DNA of 64,000 nt from JAWKOK01 sp963765875 (GTDB lineage Bacteria > Chloroflexota > Anaerolineae > Caldilineales > Caldilineaceae). The notes beneath the pieces are model-generated. The model was not told where the DNA came from. It ran no database searches and saw nothing but the letters and a program-made list of their open reading frames with translations. The DNA is taken from contig CAVXYK010000002.1 in NCBI GenBank assembly GCA_963765875.1, positions 124,001-188,000 of the forward strand. Reading direction: 5' to 3'. Shown here one piece after another: positions 46,601 through 55,538 of this stretch. The position numbers were made by a program, and so were the translations under genes. Each line of letters starts with the position of its first letter. The stretch's first letter is position 1.

Positions 46601-47872
46601 AGCGAGTGCTCTGCTCGTCGATCCATTGAGCAGAATCTGGCCGGGTTGAGCCAACATCATCAGCGCTGCGGCCAGATTGACTGCCGGCCCCTGGACGCCG
46701 AATGTTCGGCGGCTCTCGCTGCCATACGCGCCCATGCGCATGCGCCCTTGCGCCATGCCAATGCGTACGAGCGGCCGAAAGGGCAGGTCGCTTGGCGGCT
46801 CCTGCAAGAACCGTGCGACCCAGGCCGCCCGCTGTAGATCGTCAGAGTGGGCGACAGGGGCGCCGAAGGCGGCATAGAGGTAGATTCCCTTGTCGCCTGT
46901 GGTTACCTGGATGAGCGCCCCCTCAACCCGGGATAAGGTCTGCTGGACCCAACAGACGTAGGCGTCCAGTTTCTTGGCAATATCTGCATCGTGTTCGGTG
47001 TCAAGCCCATTGATGCCAATGAAAAGGGCGCACGCCGGGCGGAGCTCGCCCAGATAGGCGGATTGCCCGCTTGATAGCCATGCAGAGACGGCCGGCAACA
47101 GCCATTGCTTTGCCTGTTCCGCCGGGAGGTCCAGTTCCTCCAATCTGACCGCGGGGCCTTCACCGTTGTCCCCACATGGTTGCTGGGCCGCGGGCTCCAC
47201 GACCGCAAAACGCCGGCGATTGCCGTCCCTTCGCCACTCGCTTATCTTCAGCCACGGTGCGGCAATGGCCGCGGTGGTTTCATCGACCAGCGTCTCGCCT
47301 TGTCCGGCAAGCTGCTCTGCCGCTGACGTTCGATCTACTACGGCGCCGGCCAACACATCAATGCGTTGGATGGCAGCGTCGCCGACCACAAAACGTCGAG
47401 CCTGTCCGCTTGATACGGTTGTCTTGATGCCTAGGCTGACCACAGTTGAGTCGTCGATGGGGATGCTGACAAAGTCCTGCATCCGCTGTTGAACTGCGAA
47501 GGCTGCAAAGAGCGCTTGACGACACGCTCTTTGCGCATGACCCCCGTTCGAGACGGACTCTTGTCCCAAGCGATCTGCATAAGTGCCGGCTTCCGGAAAC
47601 CAGCAGAGCATGCCATCGCCACTGAAACTGATGACTGAGCCGCCAAAGTCGTGCAGCGCCTTGATGATGGCGTCATAGACTTCGTTCAGCCTGCGCGTGG
47701 CTTCATCCGCTCCTGCGCGTGGGCCGTGAGCAGAGGCAAGGGCTTCGGTCAGAGCGGTGAAGCCGGAGATGTCGGTGAATAGAGCAGTGCCGCCGCTTTG
47801 AGGCGGAAGCTGGCGCTTATGTGCCAGCGCCAGTCGTCTGTCTTCTGGGATGTAGGTTAGTTCCGTCTGCAT
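43619..47872 (-). CDS. Nucleotide cyclase-AAA ATPase-TPR multidomain protein
   Basis: Giant signalling protein of about 1417 residues. The first cyclase-type domain contains TALFTDISGFTALTEALA and SVISFSGDGMLCWFPEA, the metal-binding Asp and substrate region. A second, more degenerate one follows (ACALFIGINGLD; FGVQGPAVNLAAALM). Next comes an AAA/NTPase module with Walker A EGDAGIGKSR near 499 and LALIVEDAQWLDEASLDMLA, then about 500 residues of TPR-like helical repeats (RYGLGLVYRQQGSYDAALAE). It probably links peptide or ligand sensing to cAMP/cGMP or NTPase output. I prefer the ATG at 47872 to an upstream GTG at 47935, because family members begin MQTELTYIP. Which cyclase site is active cannot be judged with certainty. 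Confidence 0.88.
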   Translation of the reverse strand: MQTELTYIPEDRRLALAHKRQLPPQSGGTALFTDISGFTALTEALASAHGPRAGADEATRRLNEVYDAIIKALHDFGGSVISFSGDGMLCWFPEAGTYADRLGQESVSNGGHAQRACRQALFAAFAVQQRMQDFVSIPIDDSTVVSLGIKTTVSSGQARRFVVGDAAIQRIDVLAGAVVDRTSAAEQLAGQGETLVDETTAAIAAPWLKISEWRRDGNRRRFAVVEPAAQQPCGDNGEGPAVRLEELDLPAEQAKQWLLPAVSAWLSSGQSAYLGELRPACALFIGINGLDTEHDADIAKKLDAYVCWVQQTLSRVEGALIQVTTGDKGIYLYAAFGAPVAHSDDLQRAAWVARFLQEPPSDLPFRPLVRIGMAQGRMRMGAYGSESRRTFGVQGPAVNLAAALMMLAQPGQILLNGSTSRALASAYFVEDVGHRRIKGQTSPIPVYALGTAKRTTPILYDNADRQMLHGRSEALSELMRASGALERQQGTVVRVEGDAGIGKSRLIAAFADQIKVSGLILAAGAGRNIERNTPYLAARQMARWLLGLGPLSQAEPAVQIAHITTLLESLNPQWLLRLPLLGDLLDLPIPENATTAAFDPQLRRAALLTLTTEIIQTVAQFTPLALIVEDAQWLDEASLDMLAGLARVIVQTPILLIIVHRPAEQETASTVDALANIPSATHLILIGLDRAGMQSLAEQRLGGAISPLVLDLIERQAQGNPFFCQELVDTLLTAGEIGQVSGDGDPQWALSDTLIEALRQARALVQLDGEWRLAQDIALTDITPGLPDSIHGAVLARFDRLNEQHKLTLKVASVIGQRFPTELVATVHPGADDCATITDQLEGMTRQNFVRRAAHRDSDVFEFTHNITQEVVYRLLLKEQRQELHTRVGEALEQTTPDGPDLLAHHYFHGKLSDSGVHSKALVYLDLAARRARLDYANEAALFYLDRALGLETRWQWLADQTALYHLLGRRNDEQASLGQLADAPHAPPVQLALARSAYFEATSAYEQAVEQLKMASDLAVRDGDRASHAHCLAQLGLIAWKQGDLDTAERFYRSVLGTLHEEGEFQAETADARYGLGLVYRQQGSYDAALAEFSIALATYQSLENRQSEAKLRIAIGHVENRRNNLDDALDSYREGLELYRMIGDRAGLGAGLVSLSQGISAAGDLESAVKLLAEALEIHQALGDLWWQTIDFNELAINAILVGRLEEGRTHLQAGLALSREIGDEAGIAYALCNLGQIRRDQGLLEEAESLMAQGIALARQQADSVLEANCLMDMALISQACHRNLEAIERAKSSSSLYTELGLEENNLTNLTTLALCSLRIGEDAEAHRFVDEALARLQTDDGASTFPQREYLTCATVLRGLDRDELADECLHTAYRLVEQQADKLQSDALRRSYIENLPFNRQIIDEVSRAER

Positions 47873-47946
47873 GGCTTCATTGTACGTGAGCAAGCAGGTG
47901 GATTCAAGATCCGTTTGGTGTTCGTCGCTTGTCACGCTGCAAGAGT

Positions 47947-48076
47947 GACTCTACTGTAAAAAGCCATTTCTTGACACGAATGGTCACGAATTTTACGAAT
48001 TGTGAGGTCGCCCCAGAGAGAAAATTCGCGATAATTCGTGTGAATTCGTGACTGAATCCCTTTTTGCAGTGGAGTC
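47947..48076. repeat. MITE-like palindromic element, family A copy 2
   Basis: 130-bp copy of the element at 3747-3877, in inverted orientation. It has the same GACTC[TC]ACTG...AAAAAG ends, the same central CTCTCTGGGG (reverse strand) and the ACACGAATT blocks. It lies between the cyclase-TPR gene start and the DUF362 gene. Confidence 0.8.
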
Positions 48077-48160
48077 AAGAGTGACCTACGAAACGCCTGA
48101 TCTTATTGTGCGTTCAGTTAGTTGTTTTTTGCCATCGAATGTTGTATCTTTAGCGGCGAT

Positions 48161-48188
48161 TTGGAAAAGTTCCGGCTATTATTAATAT
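48161..48188 (+). promoter_or_regulatory. Probable promoter of the DUF362 gene
   Basis: TTGGAA (48161-48166) and TAATAT (48183-48188) are 16 bases apart, in an AT-rich stretch 30 bases before the start codon at 48219. Confidence 0.45.
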
Positions 48189-48218
48189 TGCTATCGTGAC
48201 CGAAGAAAGGGCCTATTG

Positions 48219-49470
48219 ATGTCGCAATCTGAATACAAGGTGCGCGCTGTTCACTGTGATTATCGCGCCGGCGACGACGAAATATATGAAGCACTGAAAC
48301 GGGTGACCGATCCGCTGACGGAAGCCTGGGACAAGCTAGGTCGTGCCAAGCGAATTGGCATCAAGTTCAATCAAGACAAGGAGCCCAAGAACCGTATCTA
48401 CCATGAAGGCCATTTGCAGCAGCTGGTCAGTACACAGGTGGCGCGGGCGTTCTTGCGCTTGATGCGTGAGCGCACCGATGCCGAGCTTATCGCCATCGAT
48501 GTCAGCTTCTACTCAATGTACTCGGGCGCTTCAATCGTCGAGACAACCACCTTTGCCTCGCTCTTTCAGGAATTCGGCGTGCGCTATGCCGACGGCATCA
48601 TGCCGCCCCATAAGACGGTTTCCGTCCCCGGCGGCGGGCAGATGTTCCGTGAATATCTACTTCCTGCCGCGGTTGTAGACGTTGACGAGATGGTCTCGGT
48701 GGCTGTGCTCAAGAATCATGCCTTTATGGGCGTCACAATGACGCTGAAGAATCTCTTCGGCCTCATGCCCGGGTCTGCTGCCCGCCCGGCCTCGACACTA
48801 CTACCACCATCTTGTGCGCATGCCCTACATGCTTGCGGACATGGGCCGAATGATTAACCCCACACTGAATATCATTGATGGGCTGGTTTCTCAAGCCGGA
48901 CGCGAGTGGGGCTACAATGGCGAGGACGATCATCCGCGAATCGGCAATACGTTGATAGCCGGCAACAACACGATTGCCACGGATGCGTGTGGCGCATATC
49001 TGATGGGCATCGATCCCCAGGCAGACTGGCTGACGCCGCCCTTCCACCGGGATCGAAACCCGTTGCTGGTCGCTGCTGAGGGTGGGTTCGGTACGGTCGA
49101 CCTGGATGAAATCGACTTCGAATCCGAAGTCTCGTCGCCGGTGGGAGATTTCTTTGCCGTGTTGACGGACACAGAGGAACGCAATATCAGCTGGCATCGG
49201 ACGACGGCGGAGCAGGCGCTCTATTTCCAGGAGCATCGGCAGGCGTTCTACAAGAAATATGCAGGCGAGTTCATCCTGTTGCAGGATGGAGAAGTTCGCT
49301 GGCATGATACCGACGGTCGGCTGCGCGTCAGCCGGCGTGTGCTCTCCGGTGACAAGCCAGACCATGCCATGTGGTTCAAATATGTGGATCCTGAGGAGAA
49401 AGAGGGCGAGCACTTCGAGGTCTACGAGCATGCCCTGGAACAAGTGCTTGCCTTGGGAGCGCCGGTCTAG
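48219..49470 (+). CDS. DUF362-family protein (one-base frameshift)
   Basis: Protein of about 416 residues with the DUF362 fold, whose members are often found next to ferredoxins; the function is unknown. It begins YKVRAVHCDYRAGDDEIYEA and carries GIKFNQDKEPKN, VAVLKNHAFMGVTMTLKNLF and, after the break, MINPTLNIIDGLVSQAGREW, DHPRIGNTLIAGNNTIATDA and CGAYLMGIDP, all family features. The frame breaks near 48775 (text CCCGGGTCTG where CCCGGTCTG fits); the adjacent frame reads GLLPARPRHYYHHLVRMPYM and then continues in order. No ferredoxin cysteines are visible. The ATG at 48219 follows GAAAGGGC. It is flanked by a promoter-like element and a strong terminator. Confidence 0.82.
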
Positions 49471-49551
49471 CCCAAGACGACGGCAACGGATTGTTGGACG
49501 TATCGATAGAAGATGAGTCGATAGAAGAAGTGCAATACGGGTCAAAATAGA

Positions 49552-49597
49552 TAATAAAAAGAGCCGGGCTTCGACAGAAGCCCGGCTCTTTTTATTA
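49552..49597. terminator. Bidirectional terminator between DUF362 and sucD
   Basis: TAATAAAAAGAGCCGGGCTTC (49552-49572) pairs without mismatch with its complement at 49577-49597, around a GACA loop. A-rich and T-rich shoulders serve both convergent genes. Confidence 0.92.
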
Positions 49598-49606
49598 CTG
49601 TGGGAA

Positions 49607-50485
49607 CTAACTATTGCTGACGTTTTCGGCAACCATCTCCGCGATTTCATCAGGATGACGGGCAACACGTGCACCTGCGGCGCGCAGCGCATCCATCTTC
49701 TCGGCGGCAGTGCCTTCACCGCCTGAGATGATGGCCCCGGCGTGGCCCATACGTCGGCCCGGAGGTGCGGTCTGGCCGGCGATGAAGGCCGTGACCGGCT
49801 TGCTCATCTGGTCGGCGATGTACTCGGCGGCCTTCTGCTCGTCCGTACCGCCGATCTCGCCGATCAGCACAACCTGCTCGGTGGCAGAATCGTTCTCGAA
49901 GAGCTCCAACACATCCAGGAACGTGGTGCCGATGATCGGATCGCCGCCGATGCCGATGGCGGTGCTCTGGCCGATGCCGCGAGCGGTCAGCGCATAGACG
50001 ACTTCGTAGGTAAGCGTGCCCGAACGGCTGACCAGGCCGACATTGCCCTTGGTGTGGATATGCCCGGGCATGATGCCGACCTTGGCCTCATCGGGCGTGA
50101 TCAGGCCCGGACAGTTGGGTCCTACCAGCCGCGTGCCGGTCGTATCCAGATAGGCGCGCACGCTTACCATGTCCAGCGTCGGCAGCCCTTCGGTGATGCA
50201 GATGACCAGATCGATGCCGGCGTCTGCAGATTCGATGATGGCGTCTGGCGCAAAGCGGGCCGGCACATAGATGATGCTGGCGTTGGCGCCGGTCGCTTCG
50301 ACGGCTTCTTCCACCGTGTCAAAGACGGGTGTGTTGCCAACGGCCCATGCACCGCCTTTGCCGGGTGTAACGCCGGCGACCACATTTGTGCCGTAGTCGA
50401 TCATCTGCTGGGTGTGGAAAGCGCCTTCGCGACCCGTGATGCCTTGTACAATCAGGCGTGTATCTTTTCCAACCAGGATGCTCAT
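49607..50485 (-). CDS. sucD: Succinyl-CoA synthetase, alpha subunit
   Basis: ADP/GDP-forming succinate-CoA ligase alpha chain, 292 residues, the citric-acid-cycle step between succinyl-CoA and succinate. The phosphorylated His lies in RRMGHAGAIISGGEGTAAEK (near residue 244). The CoA-binding Rossmann part reads LIVQGITGREGAFHTQQMID and VGPNCPGLITPDEAKVGIMP. It is complete in length. Its ATG overlaps the end of sucC by four bases, so the subunits are translationally coupled and made in equal amounts. A strong terminator lies just downstream. Confidence 0.97.
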   Translation of the reverse strand: MSILVGKDTRLIVQGITGREGAFHTQQMIDYGTNVVAGVTPGKGGAWAVGNTPVFDTVEEAVEATGANASIIYVPARFAPDAIIESADAGIDLVICITEGLPTLDMVSVRAYLDTTGTRLVGPNCPGLITPDEAKVGIMPGHIHTKGNVGLVSRSGTLTYEVVYALTARGIGQSTAIGIGGDPIIGTTFLDVLELFENDSATEQVVLIGEIGGTDEQKAAEYIADQMSKPVTAFIAGQTAPPGRRMGHAGAIISGGEGTAAEKMDALRAAGARVARHPDEIAEMVAENVSNS

Positions 50486-51633
50486 GCGCTGGCTCCTTTT
50501 GCTGCGGCCACTGCTTTCTGGGCAGCGTCGGCCAGGCTGGTAGCGGGGGTCAGGTTGCCACGTTGGCTTCCGCCAAAATCTGACGGCCTTCTTCCTCGAT
50601 TCGTGCCGACCAATCGAACGACGAAAGGTACCTGTACGTCCAGCGTGTTGATGGCTTCCAGTACGCCGCGAGCGACTTCATCGCAGCGGGTGATGCCGCC
50701 GAAGATGTTGATCAGCACGGCTTTGACACGGTCATCGGAGAGGATGATGCGCAATGCCGCTGCAACCTTCTCTGCCTGGGCGCCGCCGCCGATGTCGAGG
50801 AAGTTGGCCGGATCGCCGCCATAGAACTTGACGATGTCCATGGTCGCCATGGCCAGACCCGCGCCATTGACCATGCAGCCGATCTCGCCGTCCAGGTGAA
50901 TGTAGCTCAGCCCATAGCGGCGAGCCTCCAATTCAGAGTCATCCTCTTCGTCCGGATCGCGCATTTCAGCCAGATCGGGATGGCGGAAGAGGGCGCTGTC
51001 ATCCAGCCCGATCTTGCCATCGACTGCGATCAGCTCATTGTCACCGGTGATGACGAGCGGGTTGATTTCGGCCAACGTGGCATCGCTGTCGATGTAGGCT
51101 TTGTAGAGGCCTTTGGCGATCTTGATAAAGGCGCGGACATGTTCTTTGGGCAGGTCGATGCCGTCGGCCAGGATTCGGGCCTGATGGTCGCGCAGGCCGA
51201 GGAACGGATGGACGGCGACCGTGACGATCTTGTCCGGCGTTTCGGCAGCAACTTGCTCGATCTCAACGCCGCCTTCGCTGCTTGCCATGAGCACGACACG
51301 GCGGCTCGCCCGGTCCAGCACCGCGCCCAGGTAGATCTCGGTCTCGATGTCTGCGGCCTGATCGACCAGCACCTTCTTGACCGTTAGGCCCTTGATGTCC
51401 ATGCCCAGGATATCCTTGGCACAGGCCTCGGCCTCGTCAGGCGTCGCTGCCAGCTTGATGCCGCCGGCTTTGCCGCGGCCACCGACGAGCACCTGGCTCT
51501 TAACGACCACGGGACCGCCGAGGCGGCGGGCAATGTCGCGTGCCTCAACGGGTGAACTTGCCACTTCGCCGTTTGGGATAGGAATCCCATATTTGGCGAA
51601 GATGCGTTTGGACTGATATTCGTGTAGGTTCAA
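50482..51633 (-). CDS. sucC: Succinyl-CoA synthetase, beta subunit (compensated local frameshift)
   Basis: Beta chain of succinyl-CoA ligase, 383 residues. An ATP-grasp domain (MNLHEYQSKRIFAKYGIPIP; VVVKSQVLVGGRGKAGGIKL) is followed by the ligase domain FLDIGGGAQAEKVAAALRII and NIFGGITRCDEVARGV. The TTG start is supported by AAGGAGG six bases upstream. Residues about 345-362 read RGRRPSDFGGSQRGN, unlike any family member, while the adjacent frame over 50551-50602 gives EEEGRQILAEANVAT, the normal sequence. Two opposite indels therefore bracket this segment, one of them at a run of five G. Since sucC should be essential, sequencing error is the likelier cause. Confidence 0.96.
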   Translation of the reverse strand: MNLHEYQSKRIFAKYGIPIPNGEVASSPVEARDIARRLGGPVVVKSQVLVGGRGKAGGIKLAATPDEAEACAKDILGMDIKGLTVKKVLVDQAADIETEIYLGAVLDRASRRVVLMASSEGGVEIEQVAAETPDKIVTVAVHPFLGLRDHQARILADGIDLPKEHVRAFIKIAKGLYKAYIDSDATLAEINPLVITGDNELIAVDGKIGLDDSALFRHPDLAEMRDPDEEDDSELEARRYGLSYIHLDGEIGCMVNGAGLAMATMDIVKFYGGDPANFLDIGGGAQAEKVAAALRIILSDDRVKAVLINIFGGITRCDEVARGVLEAINTLDVQVPFVVRLVGTNRGRRPSDFGGSQRGNLTPATSLADAAQKAVAAAKGASA

Positions 51634-51845
51634 TCTCGTCCTCCTTGCGGGTGTGGGGTAGCGCCTGTGACTTCACGTCAGCGACCTAGAATTTTTGCTG
51701 CAGGTTGTTATAGAGGCGGCACTAATCTACGATCAATTATAGTCTTCGGCGCGAGCAAACGACAAATTTACCCATTCCCGCTGGTCTTGGTTTTCTCGAC
51801 TGAGCACTCATAGAGCAATGCTTTCGGTATCTAGTGGCTGAGGGG

Positions 51846-51851
51846 TATAAT
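51846..51851 (+). promoter_or_regulatory. Consensus -10 element of the DNRLRE gene promoter
   Basis: TATAAT lies 73 bases before the start codon at 51924. The hexamer 17 bases upstream (TTCGGT) is a weak -35, so expression may rely on an extended or activated promoter. Confidence 0.4.
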
Positions 51852-51923
51852 GCCTGCTTGAAATGCTAGATTGATCAAATGTCGGACTTGTCTATGCACG
51901 ATTTATCGACCACTGGAGAGTTG

Positions 51924-53586
51924 ATGATGCCACTGTACCTATCCAGAACGAAACTTATCGCACTGATCGCTGTACTCACGTTGCTTGCGATTAGCCCAAG
52001 AGTTGCTTTTGCCCAAGAACCTGTCGTTGAGCCATACAGTGACGACTACACCATCGTTAGTCGGAGTGCAACACCGACTGGCGTCAATACCGTTGTGCGC
52101 ATCAACGTATCGAAAGATACGTTTTTGTCTTCGACGCAACCGAATTCTAATTTCGGGGGCAGCACCAATCTTCGAATGGGTTGGGAATCCGGCATCTATG
52201 ATGCGATGCGTCCAATGATTCAATATGATCTGGGCGGAATCCCATCTAATGCGACGATCAATAGCGCTCGCCTTAACATCTATCTGTTCCAGGCGATTCC
52301 TGCCAATGACTACGACATGACGTTCCGTGCACAATTTGTGCAATCGTCCTGGAATGAGGGCAGCGTAACTTGGAACAACGCCAACTATTTGGGCGGCACA
52401 GCCTTGCCGCTGGATGATAGTAGCAGCGCCGACGGATGGAGATCGACGGATGTGACATCATTGGTCCACACCTGGCAGAGCGGCAGTCAGCCCAATCATG
52501 GCCTTATCATTACCGGCGATGAGGTCCCTAGCGACAACCGTTCGCGCAATTTCGCGTCCAAAGAATCTGGACTCGGCTCCTATATTGAGGTCGACTACAG
52601 CGTCCAGTGTGACAATGTCCCGCCCGCCGCATATGTTGAAAACCTACCGGTATACCAGCCGGGCACGTTCCTCGTCTCATGGACGGGTCAGGACTATGCA
52701 CCCAGCGGATGCACCCCCAGCGGCATCGCCAACTATGATGTCTACTATCGAATCAACGGCGGTTCCTGGTCACACTGGAAACAGCAGACGCAATCGACGA
52801 GCAACCATTTCAAGAACTACGCAAACAACGGCGATTTCGTCGAGTTGACAGCCCGCGCCACAGACCGAGCCGGCAATGTCCAGCCGGAAGGCAATCCACA
52901 GACTTCCACCACCATTGACACGCTGCCGCCGGTCACGTCGATGACGCCGTTGCCCCCATTCACGGCAACGCCCTTTTTTACCGTGAACTGGAGCGGCACA
53001 GACAATCTTGCCGGGGTCAACAACTATGATCTTCAAGCGCGTATCAACGGCGGCAATTGGCAGACTGTGCTTGAGGGGACGACGCAGACGTCATATTCGG
53101 TGACCGGTGCTCAAGCCAATGCGACCTACGATTTCCGGACGCGAGCCACCGACAACGTGGGGAATGTCCAAGACTATCCGGATACGCCGCAAGCGACTAC
53201 GGTCATCCGCGATTATCCGGAGTCAAAGGTCTTGCCTTTTAACCCGCCGATCATCCAATCTACCGATCCGGTCACCGATAGTTTCACCGTGGCCTGGACC
53301 GGCATCGCGGCCCCTGGAACACAGATTGTATCGTTCCAGGTCTTCTACCAAGTTGATAATGGACCTTGGCAGACATGGCGCACATTTGGCGGCACTCAAT
53401 TCAGTGAAGTGTTCGACTATAAGGGCATGGGGCTGGGGGATGGGCACTATGGCTTTGAGTCTGTGGCCACCAACAACCTGGGCCGATCTCAGACCGCGAG
53501 AAGATGTCGCTCAGGCAGGAGTCATCGTAGATCTGGCGGATCAGTATCAGCCTGTCGGATATCTGCCGATTGTGAAGTCGCAGTAA
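51924..53586 (+). CDS. Secreted DNRLRE-domain protein with Fn3-like repeats (frameshifted near the end)
   Basis: Exported protein of about 550 residues. A signal peptide (LIALIAVLTLLAISPRVAFA) precedes a DNRLRE-type beta-sandwich (VRINVSKDTFLSSTQPNSNF; MIQYDLGGIPSNATINSARL; TWNNANYLGG). Then come two or three Fn3/Ig-like repeats with NYDVYYRINGGSW, NYDLQARINGGNW and FQVFYQVDNGPWQ. After NNLGRSQ (near 53492) the given frame is lost; the neighbouring frame reads PREDVAQAGVIVDLADQYQP and ends VGYLPIVKSQ, restoring the C-terminal Y-L-P-x-V tail. DNRLRE modules often occur in surface or polysaccharide-binding proteins. The ATG at 51924 has GGAG five bases upstream; 51927 is equally close. Confidence 0.82.
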
Positions 53587-53619
53587 GGCCCGGGTCATCA
53601 GTTGAAAGGGCTCTATCGT

Positions 53620-54146
53620 ATGGCAAATCGCAGCGACTTCACCTACTGTCCGCATTGTGGCGAGCAACTAGAACGCATGGAAGTCTTCAACAAGGTGCGG
53701 CCTGTCTGCCGAGTATGTGGTTTTGTCCAATTTCAGATCCCAAGGTGGCCGTGATAGCGTTTGTGACGCACAGGGACAAAGTGCTGTTGGTCCGTCGTGC
53801 AGTGGACCCATCGAAGGGGCAGTGGGCGCTGCCTGGTGGCTATATGGACGCAGGTGAGATGCCGGAGGATGCCCTGCGACGAGAGCTCGATGAGGAAGTC
53901 GGGCTCGGCATCGCTATCACTCGCTTGTCCGGTATTTTTCCAATGGAATCGCCGGGACAGGCGAATCAAGGCGTAGTCCTGGCCTATGAAGCTGTGCCGG
54001 AATCAGATGATCTCATTACGCTGCAATCCAAAGATGACGTGAGCGCTGCCGGCTGGTTTGGACCAGACGAACTACCGGTAGAGATCGCGTTTGAGTCGAC
54101 CGAGACGCTATTGTCGGCGTGGAAGAGTAGTCTGGCTTCACAGTAA
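53620..54146 (+). CDS. Nudix hydrolase with N-terminal zinc ribbon (frameshifted)
   Basis: NADH-pyrophosphatase-like Nudix protein of about 176 residues. The N-terminus FTYCPHCGEQLERMEVFN and VRPVCRVCGFVQF carries four Cys in two C-x-x-C pairs, a zinc ribbon. The Nudix box is GGYMDAGEMPEDALRRELDE followed by EVGL, complete for Mg2+ binding. The frame changes at about 53738: QFQIPRWP stops, while the other frame continues SDPKVAVIAFVTHRDKVLLV. One missing base joins them. In the text the Nudix part is fused in frame with the preceding secreted protein, which is an artefact of two separate indels. The ATG at 53620 has GAAAGGG upstream. Confidence 0.82.
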
Positions 54147-54228
54147 GCAATTGCTGAGCCGAGTCCGTGAATGTTCGGCTCGCATGGACGCATGAATAGA
54201 ACGAAACTGTAATCAAGGAGTTGGATCC

Positions 54229-55326
54229 ATGACAGATACGAGTCTGGAGGCGGCGGTTTCCGCCCAAGAGTCTACGGCGCGGAGGCGGGGCCAAGACCTA
54301 CCTGTAACCGGAGGCGCTGGATTTTTGGGAATCAATCTGGTCCGCTATCTCTTGGAGCGAGGCCACACGGTGGTCTCGCTGGATATCGCCGATTTCGACT
54401 ATCCTGAGCGCGATCAGATCACCGAGATCGTCGGTGACATCCGCAATAAGGACGATGTCGACAAGGCCATGGATGGTATCGATCTGGTTGTACACACTGC
54501 TGCTGCTTTGCCGCTCTATTCACCAGAAGACATCTACTCGACCGATATCGAGGGCAGCCGCACCGTACTTCAGTCAGCCTTCGAGCACAACGTCGAGCGT
54601 GTCATCCATATTTCGTCGACGGCCGTCTATGGCATTCCGGATCATCATCCGCTCTATGAAGATGACACGCTTCAGGGCGTCGGTCCCTATGGTGAATCCA
54701 AGGTTCTGACGGAAACTGTCTGCGAGGAATATCGACAGAAAGGTATGTGCGTCCCGATCATACGGCCCAAGTCCTTCGTCGGACCCGAGCGCCTGGGCGT
54801 CTTTGCACTCTTCTATGACTGGGCCAAAGACGGCAAGGGGTTTCCCATGCTGGGGAGCGGCAACAACCGTTACCAGTTGCTCGATGTTGAGGATCTGTGT
54901 GACGCCATCTACCTGACGGCTACGCTAGATCGTGACCGGGTCAACGATGTCTTCAACATCGGCGCCCGCGAGTTCACGACCATGAAGGAAGACTACCAAG
55001 CGGTGCTCGATTACGCCGGCCATGGCAAGAAGATTAGCGGTCTCCCTGCCAAACCCGCCATCTGGACACTGCGGGCGTTGGAGGCTGTGAACCTGTCGCC
55101 GCTCTACAAGTGGGTCTATGAGACGGCGACCGAGGATTCGTTTGTCTCTATCGAAAAGGCGGAACAGACGTTGGGGTTTGATCCCAAATTCTCGAATCAG
55201 CAGGCGCTTGTGCGCAACTACCAGTGGTACGTTGACCATCTGCAGGATTTTGAAGGTCAGTCCGGCGTCTCCCACCGCGTGCCGTGGTCACAAGGTGCAC
55301 TATCCGTGGCCAAGTGGTTCTACTAG
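54229..55326 (+). CDS. NAD-dependent epimerase/dehydratase (extended SDR)
   Basis: Sugar-nucleotide-type SDR protein of 365 residues. The NAD-binding TGGAGFLGINLVRYLLERGH is followed by Ser/Tyr/Lys catalytic elements in HISSTAVYG and GVGPYGESKVLTE (Y-x-x-x-K). The region IIRPKSFVGPERLGVFALFY is the substrate pocket. It resembles UDP-glucose epimerases and related dehydratases; the exact substrate is open. An N-terminal extension of about 25 charged residues precedes the fold. AAGGAG lies 8 bases before the ATG. It stands alone between a Nudix gene and a repeat. Confidence 0.88.
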   Translation: MTDTSLEAAVSAQESTARRRGQDLPVTGGAGFLGINLVRYLLERGHTVVSLDIADFDYPERDQITEIVGDIRNKDDVDKAMDGIDLVVHTAAALPLYSPEDIYSTDIEGSRTVLQSAFEHNVERVIHISSTAVYGIPDHHPLYEDDTLQGVGPYGESKVLTETVCEEYRQKGMCVPIIRPKSFVGPERLGVFALFYDWAKDGKGFPMLGSGNNRYQLLDVEDLCDAIYLTATLDRDRVNDVFNIGAREFTTMKEDYQAVLDYAGHGKKISGLPAKPAIWTLRALEAVNLSPLYKWVYETATEDSFVSIEKAEQTLGFDPKFSNQQALVRNYQWYVDHLQDFEGQSGVSHRVPWSQGALSVAKWFY

Positions 55327-55349
55327 CAGTCTGTTGGAGAGCGAAAGGA

Positions 55350-55441
55350 TAGAACACGGATTGTGCGGATGTAGCGGACAAAAGCCGGATCTTCCTGCTT
55401 TTTCCGCAAATATCAGCCGAATCCGCGTTATCCGCGTTCTA
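55350..55441. repeat. Palindromic repeat with CGGAT/ATCCG motifs, family B copy 2
   Basis: TAGAACACGGATTG at the left faces CCGCGTTATCCGCGTTCTA at the right. It is related to the element at 3884-3972 by its alternating CGGAT blocks. It lies between the epimerase and a terminator. Confidence 0.55.
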
Positions 55442-55481
55442 TTTGGTGTCGCTCGGACAAACACCCAGATGAACCGAAACC

Positions 55482-55529
55482 AAAAAAGGGAGCGGCCCGG
55501 AGACACATCTCCGGGCCGCTCCCTTTTTT
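55482..55529. terminator. Bidirectional terminator (22-bp perfect stem)
   Basis: AAAAAAGGGAGCGGCCCGG plus AGA (55482-55503) pairs exactly with its complement at 55508-55529, around CACA. It serves the epimerase (plus) and the acidic hypothetical protein (minus). Confidence 0.92.
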
Positions 55530-55538
55530 CTCCAACAC

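Noticed and set aside
51879..54146. A natural fusion of a DNRLRE protein with a Nudix hydrolase
   Set aside because: The in-frame join arises from two separate indels; each part has its own expected end or start in the neighbouring frame.
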